NCBI GenBank assembly: GCA_003453555.1
Contig: DMLA01000008.1
Location: forward strand, 1 to 8,591
From: Chloroflexota bacterium
Lineage (GTDB): Bacteria > Chloroflexota > Anaerolineae > UBA7937
DNA length: 8,591 bases
Direction of reading: 5' to 3'
In this document: positions 1-4,022 of the stretch, piece after piece
Position numbering within the stretch: position 1 is the first letter of the stretch
Layout: every line of letters begins with the position of its first letter
The notes under the pieces: generated by a model
Seen by the model: only the letters and a program-made list of their open reading frames with translations
Database searches by the model: none
Told to the model about the DNA's origin: nothing
Translations under genes and position numbers: made by a program

Positions 1-1
1 C

Positions 2-712
2 GATCTTATGCGCTCCTCGGCCCAGTTGGCGAGGAGTTACGGCGTTCGTCTCCATACCCATGTGGCGGAGACGTTGGATGAGGAGGAGTTCTGCTTAGAG
101 AGGTATGGTTGTCGCCCCGTCCAGTATGCGGCGGATCTGGGCTGGGTGGGCGAAGATGTATCTTACGCCCACGGCATATATCTCAACGATGAGGAGATAG
201 GGCTTTTGGCGGAGACGGGGACGGGAGTGGCCCACTGCCCCACCTCCAACATGCTATTGGGCTCGGGCATCGCCCCGGTGCGGAAGATGCTCCGGGAGGG
301 AGTGAAAGTGGGGCTGGCGGTGGACGGGAGCGCTTCTAACGACTCCAGCCACATGTTGGCCGAGGCGCGGATGGCTATGCTCCTCCAGCGGGTGAAAGAG
401 GGCCCCCAGGCGCTGGGCGCTAGAGAAGTCTTGGAGATGGCTACCTTGGGCGGGGCCCAACTCCTGGGTCGAGAGGATATCGGCTCTTTGGAGGTGGGCA
501 AGGCAGCGGATCTGATGGCCATTGATGTGAATAGGTTGGAGTACGCGGGAGCGGGGGACTTGGTTGCGGCGGCGGTTTTCTGCGCCCCGGCGAAGGTTGA
601 TTTCTCTATGGTCGATGGTCGGCTGGTGGTGAAGAAGGGCCGCCTGACCACCATGGATATGGAGCCCATCATCGCTCGACATAACGAGATAGCGCGGGAG
701 ATGCTCACCTAA
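2..712 (+). CDS. 8-oxoguanine deaminase-type amidohydrolase, C-terminal part (5' end outside window)
   Basis: This is the C-terminal part of a metal-dependent cytosolic amidohydrolase (COG0402, ATZ/TRZ group) that best resembles 8-oxoguanine deaminase, which converts 8-oxoguanine to urate. The frame stays open to the window edge, so the Met codon at 8 is internal: the wording before and after it (LARSYGVRLHTHVAET) is mid-barrel sequence and the N-terminal metal HxH motif is missing. Numbered from that Met, H18 and E21 (HTHVAE), H55 (YAHG), HCPTSN at 76-81 and D106 in VDGSASND match the metal and catalytic positions of the family. The tail (GSLEVGKAADLMAID, then VDGRLVVKKGRL) forms the usual C-terminal beta-sandwich. 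The stop is TAA at 710-712. Relatives are often mislabelled hydroxydechloroatrazine ethylaminohydrolase or SsnA. The family is secure. The substrate is a strong inference from the VDGSASNDSSH and LAEARMAMLLQRV wording. Confidence 0.88.
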   Translation, partial: DLMRSSAQLARSYGVRLHTHVAETLDEEEFCLERYGCRPVQYAADLGWVGEDVSYAHGIYLNDEEIGLLAETGTGVAHCPTSNMLLGSGIAPVRKMLREGVKVGLAVDGSASNDSSHMLAEARMAMLLQRVKEGPQALGAREVLEMATLGGAQLLGREDIGSLEVGKAADLMAIDVNRLEYAGAGDLVAAAVFCAPAKVDFSMVDGRLVVKKGRLTTMDMEPIIARHNEIAREMLT

Positions 713-813
713 AAGTTTAATTTTTCGCCCGCCTTCACTGTGACGATTGGCAACTCTCCGCTCTGGTCTCGTTTTCCAACCTTTTGTTGAAGGCTAGGAG
801 GCCCTGATTAGCG

Positions 814-842
814 TTGACAACCCCAGAAGGCAGGTTTAGAAT
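814..842 (+). promoter_or_regulatory. Sigma-70-type promoter for the gene at 947
   Basis: TTGACA at 814-819 is a perfect -35 and TAGAAT at 837-842 is a one-mismatch -10, separated by exactly 17 bases. Transcription would start near 849, leaving a leader of roughly 98 bases before the ATG at 947. It lies about 100 bases after the deaminase stop, so the unknown gene probably has its own transcript. Seen directly in the sequence; activity is inferred. Confidence 0.7.
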
Positions 843-946
843 AGTCGCGGGGAGCCCATGTATGACATTGGGGGTAGCCTTGTCCGGGCTCATGATCTGT
901 GTAGAACAGCATCATCTGGGTGCATAACTGGGAGGGGATGGATGCC

Positions 947-1879
947 ATGAGCAAAGAGATATCGTGGCCTTTTGTGCCAGATGAGAGTTCGGGTGGCAAT
1001 GGAGAGCGGAGTGACGATGAACTGCTGGCTGAGCTCCTAAGCCGGCTAGCACTAGAGTGGGCCCACGAGTACAATACTACACCCTTGGATGAACTGGGTG
1101 GGTTGACACCGTTGCAAGCCCATCAATTGATGTACACGGAGGTCGATGATCCAGCCTGCCCGCTGAAACTTGCCGATGACCTCAGCGAAGAAGAGGTGCT
1201 TTCCAGCCGTTTCTTTCGCAATGCTCGGCTTTTCCTGGCCACTATGGACGAGATGGGGGGGGTAAAGGCTACCCAAGCGGGCAACCTACCACGAAAGTTC
1301 GTGGCAGCGATCTTCCCTCGTTTAGAAATAGAGGAGTGGAAACGGCAATTCATTGAGAACTACAAGGTGATAAACGAGGCCGATCTATGGCCCCTGCATA
1401 AGGCCCGTGTGGTCTGTGAAGTAGGGAGATTACTGTCCAGGCGGAAAGGAAGGTTTCGGCTCACAAAGAAAGCCAAAGGGTTGTTGGCTGGGCCAGCAGG
1501 GGCTTTGTACCGCCATCTCTTTTACACCTACTTTTACCGGTACAACATCGCCTATCGGTGGGGAGGGAGGGAGTACCCTGAAATTCAGGCCTTTGCCAAT
1601 TTTGGTCTGTATCGGCTTGGCCAGCTCTGCCAGCAATGGCAATCGCCAAAGCGGATCACGGAGGAGATCTACATTAAGGGGTTGCTAATAGAGGAGGAAG
1701 AAGACCCTTCACCGTACCCGGACTTGGAGTGGGCGGTTGAAAGTACATTCCTGCGCCCATTGACGGAGTTTGGGCTGCTAGAACAACGCCGTGGGAAAGT
1801 CGAACCGATTTCGATGAATCGCCGATACCGCGTGACGAGGCTGTTCGATCGCTTCTTGATTTTCGAGTGGCGGTCTTAA
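947..1879 (+). CDS. Conserved protein of unknown function with GNLPRKF motif
   Basis: A 310-residue soluble protein with no signal peptide or membrane segment. I chose the ATG at 947 because GGAGGGG at 931-937 sits 9 bases upstream. An in-frame GTG at 920 and ATG at 938 would start before or inside that ribosome binding site. I recognise the style of a widespread uncharacterised family: an N-terminal LGGLTPLQAHQLMY segment, then FFRNARLFLATMDEMGGVKAT, AGNLPRKFV, a middle part with LHKARVVCEVGRLLSRRKGRF, and an aromatic stretch (LFYTYFYRYNIAYRW). To my memory, relatives sometimes occur fused to or beside plasmid pRiA4b ORF-3-like or SEC-C domains, but no function is established and I assign none. 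No catalytic motif is visible. It has its own promoter at 814-842 and ends before the terminator at 1956-1993, so it looks like a single-gene transcript. The coding region is certain; the function is unknown. Confidence 0.85.
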   Translation: MSKEISWPFVPDESSGGNGERSDDELLAELLSRLALEWAHEYNTTPLDELGGLTPLQAHQLMYTEVDDPACPLKLADDLSEEEVLSSRFFRNARLFLATMDEMGGVKATQAGNLPRKFVAAIFPRLEIEEWKRQFIENYKVINEADLWPLHKARVVCEVGRLLSRRKGRFRLTKKAKGLLAGPAGALYRHLFYTYFYRYNIAYRWGGREYPEIQAFANFGLYRLGQLCQQWQSPKRITEEIYIKGLLIEEEEDPSPYPDLEWAVESTFLRPLTEFGLLEQRRGKVEPISMNRRYRVTRLFDRFLIFEWRS

Positions 1880-1955
1880 GTGCCCTGCGAGTCAAGACTG
1901 TCCCTGAGAGAGGTCGTGTCGTTATTGCCATTTCTGCAAAATCTAGATAATAGGT

Positions 1956-1993
1956 AAAAAGAGGGCGAGGATCAGCCTCGCCCTTCTCTTGTT
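1956..1993. terminator. Bidirectional intrinsic terminator between converging genes
   Basis: GGGCGAGG (1963-1970) and CCTCGCCC (1976-1983) form a perfect 8-bp stem with the 5-base loop ATCAG. Reading the minus strand, the stem is followed by TCTTTTTACC, a good U-tract that would end the transcript of the rubredoxin-like gene. Reading the plus strand, it is followed by the poorer TTCTCTTGTT, which may end the gene finishing at 1879. It lies exactly where plus and minus transcription converge. Confidence 0.85.
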
Positions 1994-2036
1994 GCTAGTT
2001 TGCGGGAGCAACGACAGAAGCACTCAGACTGGAGGA

Positions 2037-2246
2037 CTACTCATAGTCCTCCCAGTCCGAGTCCTCCTCGAATTCCCAGAACTCGAACTTATCCGCGTCG
2101 GCCCCGCATTCCGGGCAGATAGCAGGGGGTTCTTCTCCTACGCGGATGTAGCCGCACCTTGTGCACTCCCACTCGCCCTCGTAACGTTCTCTCTTTCCGC
2201 GGTTAGGCGTAAGAACCTCCCCAAACTCTTCGTCAAATCGGTTCAC
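2037..2246 (-). CDS. Rubredoxin-like small metalloprotein
   Basis: A 69-residue acidic protein carrying a rubredoxin-like knuckle pair: W26-E-C28-x2-C31-G-Y, then C44-P-E-C47-G, followed by KFEFWE. The four cysteines are expected to bind one iron (or zinc). The short spacing between knuckles (12 residues between C31 and C44) and the EPPAICPECGA wording match the rubredoxin-like domain found at the end of rubrerythrins rather than a classical 50-residue rubredoxin. A probable role is electron transfer or peroxide defence; the partner is not visible. The start is GTG at 2246, preceded by GGAGGAA a few bases upstream. An acidic tail (FEEDSDWEDYE) closes the protein. It is the last gene of the minus-strand block, 34 bases after the Lys-Pro peptide gene and just before the terminator at 1956-1993, so the two small genes are probably co-transcribed from the promoter near 2423-2431. 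Confidence 0.85.
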   Translation of the reverse strand: MNRFDEEFGEVLTPNRGKRERYEGEWECTRCGYIRVGEEPPAICPECGADADKFEFWEFEEDSDWEDYE

Positions 2247-2280
2247 TCTTCCTCCACTTTTGACGATCTTCTCGTCATTC

Positions 2281-2349
2281 TTACTTCTTCTTGCCCTTGG
2301 GCTTAGGCTTCGGCTTAGGCTTGGGCTTACCGGCCGGTTTCTTTGCCAT
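2281..2349 (-). CDS. 22-residue Lys-Pro repeat peptide
   Basis: A very short, highly basic reading frame. It starts MAKKPAG, continues as a KP dipeptide repeat and ends GKKK, with TAA at 2281-2283. I chose the ATG at 2349 because AAGGAGG (2367-2361 on the minus strand) lies 11 bases upstream. An upstream ATG at 2388 would add MKASYPTKEAPEE but has no ribosome binding site and lies inside the leader hairpin. The repeat is also visible in DNA as successive AAGCCX hexamers at about 2294-2330. Such Lys/Pro tails resemble nucleic-acid-binding tails of histone-like proteins, but there is no folded domain here. It lies directly upstream of the rubredoxin-like gene in the same orientation. It could be a real peptide, or only a translated leader. 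I am moderately sure that it is translated and unsure of any function. Confidence 0.5.
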   Translation of the reverse strand: MAKKPAGKPKPKPKPKPKGKKK

Positions 2350-2374
2350 TTCCTCTGGCGCCTCCTTAGTTGGA

Positions 2375-2416
2375 TATGAGGCTTTCATTGCTTGAGAAGC
2401 AATCGGTCGCCTCATA
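2375..2416 (-). promoter_or_regulatory. Nested stem-loop at the predicted mRNA 5' end
   Basis: The outer arms TATGAGGC (2375-2382) and GCCTCATA (2409-2416) are perfect 8-bp complements. Inside them, ATTGCTT (2387-2393) and AAGCAAT (2397-2403) form a perfect 7-bp stem around the loop GAG. The internal loops are 4 and 5 bases. On the minus strand the structure begins about 7 bases after the predicted -10 box, so the transcript of the Lys-Pro and rubredoxin-like genes would open with this hairpin. It could stabilise the mRNA, bind a protein or be a palindromic operator. The stem is certain; its role is inferred. Confidence 0.6.
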
Positions 2417-2422
2417 GTGCAG

Positions 2423-2431
2423 AATATAGCA
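2423..2431 (-). promoter_or_regulatory. Extended -10 promoter for the Lys-Pro/rubredoxin genes
   Basis: On the minus strand TGC is directly followed by TATATT (2428-2423), an extended -10 with one mismatch to TATAAT. No good -35 lies 17 bases upstream; repeated half-sites occupy that position instead, suggesting a promoter that depends on an activator. The predicted start is near 2416, about 67 bases before the ATG at 2349. Confidence 0.5.
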
Positions 2432-2437
2432 TTAATA

Positions 2438-2478
2438 GGTGCAATTGGGGTGCAAAAAACGTTCCAAAGGGGTTCCAA
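2438..2478 (-). promoter_or_regulatory. Four-half-site direct repeat array, candidate response regulator binding site
   Basis: On the plus strand GGTGCAA occurs at 2438-2444 and again at 2449-2455, and GTTCCAA at 2461-2467 and again at 2472-2478. The starts are 11, 12 and 11 bases apart. On the minus strand the sites read TTGGAAC, TTGGAAC, TTGCACC, TTGCACC, sharing TTG(G/C)A(A/C)C. Heptamers with 4-base spacers are the hallmark of PhoB/OmpR-family binding sites, and the array ends 9 bases before the -10 box, where PhoB sites replace the -35. The neighbouring gene encodes an OmpR/PhoB-family regulator. The repeats are seen directly; the binder is inferred. Confidence 0.6.
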
Positions 2479-2546
2479 AAAGGTGGCGGGGGTATCGATT
2501 TTGACACCAAGAGAGGCTGAGCATTGAATGGGCCGGCAATCAAAGG

Positions 2547-3245
2547 CTATTCTTCCATGGAGGGGGAGAAAGTGTAACCTACCCCGGTGACCGTCTTAAC
2601 ATAGTGGGGCTCTTTGGCATCAGGTTCGATCTTGCGCCGCAGTCGCCTCACTAAGCCTTTCACCAGTTGGTAATCGCCTTCTCCGGAATACCCCCATACT
2701 TTCTGAATGATCGTCTCTGTGGGAACAACCTGCCCTTGGTTGCTCATTAAACAATATAGGAGGCGAAATTCCAGGTTGGTGAGATGGATTTCCGGTCGTT
2801 GAGGCAAGCGGACCGTTCTTCGTTCTGGGCTTAGTTCAACACTCCCTGCCCTTAGGCTGGATATGCTAGCCAGAGGCACAGAACGAGCGCGGCGCAGAAG
2901 GGCATTCACCTTGGCCACCAGGAATCTGGGACTGATGGGTTTAGGGAGGTATTCATCTATGCCCAGGTCGAAAGCCTGGAGGATGTATTCCTCTTCTGTG
3001 CGGGGGGATGAGACAAGGATGGGAGCAATCGTCTCCAGGCGCAGTGTCCTACAGATATCTAAGACATCGAAGGCGCGGGTGGAAGCATCGATGAAGATCA
3101 TGTCTGGTACTTCCTTGGCGTATGTGGCCAAGGCCCCTTCGCCATCGGTACGATGAGTAGAGACGACCAAGAGACCAGCCTGACGCAAGATGAGGGTCAG
3201 AAGTTCGGCCGAGTTAGGATCATCGCTGATTATCAATACTTTCAT
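2547..3245 (-). CDS. OmpR/PhoB-family DNA-binding response regulator
   Basis: A 232-residue two-component response regulator. The N-terminal receiver domain (about 1-120) has the acidic pair D8-D9, the phospho-acceptor D53 (DMIFIDAS), S79 at the conserved Thr/Ser position (PILVSS) and K102 in YLPKP, so the phosphorylation site is complete. The C-terminal winged helix (about 133-230) has HLTNLEFRLLYCL, VVPTETIIQKVWG, the recognition-helix segment VRRLRRKIEP and the closing TVTGVGYTF, as in PhoB/OmpR proteins. I chose the ATG at 3245, where KVLIISDD begins in the normal way. A longer frame reaching 3329 would add 28 residues but would overlap the promoter at 3285-3313. No histidine kinase gene is in the window, so the regulator is an orphan here. 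The half-site array and promoter just downstream (2423-2478) suggest that it controls the next two genes. Length and motifs are normal for the family. Confidence 0.93.
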   Translation of the reverse strand: MKVLIISDDPNSAELLTLILRQAGLLVVSTHRTDGEGALATYAKEVPDMIFIDASTRAFDVLDICRTLRLETIAPILVSSPRTEEEYILQAFDLGIDEYLPKPISPRFLVAKVNALLRRARSVPLASISSLRAGSVELSPERRTVRLPQRPEIHLTNLEFRLLYCLMSNQGQVVPTETIIQKVWGYSGEGDYQLVKGLVRRLRRKIEPDAKEPHYVKTVTGVGYTFSPSMEE

Positions 3246-3284
3246 TCCCACTTCCGAGGGTAATGAAGGCGATAGAGCAGCCAG

Positions 3285-3313
3285 ATTGTGATTCCTTTTT
3301 CTCCCCCTGTCAA
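3285..3313 (-). promoter_or_regulatory. Promoter of the response regulator gene
   Basis: On the minus strand TTGACA (3313-3308) is a perfect -35 and CACAAT (3290-3285) is a 4-of-6 -10, with a 17-base spacer. The start would be near 3278, giving a leader of about 33 bases to the ATG at 3245. This supports the shorter start and suggests the regulator is transcribed separately from the genes upstream of it. Confidence 0.6.
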
Positions 3314-3318
3314 GTCCT

Positions 3319-3360
3319 TGTAGTACCACACAGGTCGGGTTTTGAGACCCGACTTGCTAC
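3319..3360. repeat. Palindromic element bounded by TGTAG and CTAC
   Basis: AGGTCGGGT (3332-3340) and ACCCGACTT (3347-3355) pair as a 9-bp stem with one G-T wobble around the loop TTTGAG. Outer arms GTAG (3320-3323) and CTAC (3357-3360) also pair. CTAC overlaps the stop codon of the 61-residue gene. Neither strand has a U-tract after the stem, so it is not a clean intrinsic terminator, although it may weaken read-through. A looser element with the same TGTAG/CTAC ends occurs at 8102-8161. Confidence 0.55.
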
Positions 3361-3542
3361 TCTCGTTTCTCAGATTGGTCTGTCTCGGCCTCTGTCTTGG
3401 CTTCTTCGGCCTCTTCGGCCTTCTTGCCTATGAGACGCAAGAGGACGGCTTTGACCGAACGTCCACTGACGCGCATCCCGTAGCGGCGCTTTTTGTATTT
3501 CCGCTCCCTTCTTTCCCAACGGGTCTCTTCTCGTTTGCTCAT
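3357..3542 (-). CDS. Small highly basic conserved protein, unknown function
   Basis: A 61-residue protein in two parts. The first is strongly basic (RWERRERKYKKRRYGMRVSGRSV, about residues 8-30; 23 residues shown in two pieces here as RWERRERKYKK and RRYGMRVSGRSV). A short hydrophobic helix-like segment, VKAVLLRLIGKK, follows, and then a charged Glu/Lys tail (AEEAEEAKTEAETDQSEKRE). The ATG at 3542 has AGAGGA about 7 bases upstream. No metal site or known domain is visible. The basic, aromatic N-terminus suggests RNA or DNA binding, which is inference only. I have the impression of similar short MSK-ETRWERRE-type proteins in Chloroflexota, but cannot confirm it here. It lies 217 bases downstream of the 81-residue gene, in the same direction, and upstream of the response regulator. 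Its stop codon runs into the palindrome at 3319-3360. Confidence 0.7.
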   Translation of the reverse strand: MSKREETRWERRERKYKKRRYGMRVSGRSVKAVLLRLIGKKAEEAEEAKTEAETDQSEKRE

Positions 3543-3550
3543 GGCGAAGT

Positions 3551-3690
3551 CCTCTGCTGGCCCTGGATTCTCTGGCCCACTACAGCTAGCCTGCCCCGGT
3601 ACTTGCCAGCCCGTCCTGGCATCAACGGGCCAGGGGCCGGGGGACAGGTCAAATCCAGGGCTTGTCCTGGCATCGTCAGGCCGGGCCCGC
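3551..3690. repeat. GC-rich intergenic segment with direct and inverted repeats
   Basis: GTCCTGGCATC occurs at 3613-3623 and again at 3664-3674, 51 bases apart. CCTGGC (3615-3620) pairs with GCCAGG (3629-3634), and CCAGG (3655-3659) pairs with CCTGG (3666-3670), so alternative hairpins are possible. There is no convincing reading frame, promoter or U-tract. It lies in the 217-base gap upstream of the 61-residue gene and could be a structured leader, a repeat remnant or a read-through attenuator. The repeats are seen directly; their role is unknown. Confidence 0.5.
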
Positions 3691-3759
3691 CCCTTTCCTC
3701 AAACGCAACGTTGAAACCGAACGATATGCGGGCGGTGCCAAGAGGCTCCCCTACGACCC

Positions 3760-4005
3760 CTAGTCGCGGTAGAAGACTACCTCTTCCTCCTCTTCTTTCT
3801 CGTCAGGGACGACCTCGATGAAACTGACCCGGTGCATGGGCAGGATGATCTCGGTAATCCCCTGGGTCAAGTAGTGGGGTCTTCTCCCGTCGCGCCGGCG
3901 GGCATGAGAGAGGGTCATAGTGACATCGCCAGGCTCAGGCAGCCGCTCCGTTTCGGCCAGTAAAGGGTCTTCGTTCATCAGGTGGACGATGACACTGTAG
4001 GCCAT
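3760..4005 (-). CDS. 81-residue conserved small protein, unknown function, downstream of the kinase-like gene
   Basis: A short soluble protein that opens MAYSVIVHLMNEDPLLAETERLP. A loop rich in arginine follows (HARRRDGRRPHYL), then a strand-rich part, ITEIILPMHRVSFIEVVPD, and a run of glutamates near the end (EKEEEEEVVFYRD). The alternation suggests a small beta-barrel or sheet, but I recognise no named family and assign no function. The start is very clear: AGGAGGTG lies just upstream of the ATG at 4005. The gene begins only 17 bases after the stop of the kinase/propeller gene, so the two are almost certainly co-transcribed, and the small protein may act with the propeller or kinase-like domain. 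A GC-rich repeat-bearing gap follows it. I am confident that it is a gene; nothing in the sequence shows what it does. Confidence 0.75.
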   Translation of the reverse strand: MAYSVIVHLMNEDPLLAETERLPEPGDVTMTLSHARRRDGRRPHYLTQGITEIILPMHRVSFIEVVPDEKEEEEEVVFYRD

Positions 4006-4022
4006 GTTTCACCTCCTGAGGT

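Noticed and set aside
1925..1951. TTGCCA and GATAAT on the plus strand after the unknown gene
   Set aside because: The spacing is only 15 bases and a terminator follows immediately, with no plus-strand gene downstream.
2243..2278. Eleven-codon mini-frame (MTRRSSKVEEE) overlapping the start of the rubredoxin-like gene
   Set aside because: The GTGA overlap looks like translational coupling, but the frame has no ribosome binding site and mostly covers the binding site of the next gene.
1989..2306. Open frame of about 105 codons on the plus strand
   Set aside because: It is antisense to the rubredoxin-like gene, which has clear cysteine motifs and a ribosome binding site; the plus-strand product has no recognisable features.
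2501..2529. TTGACA with TTGAAT 17 bases downstream on the plus strand
   Set aside because: The -10 is poor and transcription would run antisense into the response regulator gene with no gene to serve; probably chance, though antisense RNA cannot be excluded.
3246..3329. 28-residue N-terminal extension of the response regulator
   Set aside because: It would overlap the TTGACA/CACAAT promoter, and receiver domains normally begin at the KVLIISDD strand.
3342..3821. Open frame of about 159 codons on the plus strand
   Set aside because: It lies opposite the 61-residue gene, the repeat block and the end of the 81-residue gene; it has no ribosome binding site and a low-complexity Pro/Arg-rich C-terminus typical of a chance frame in GC-rich DNA.
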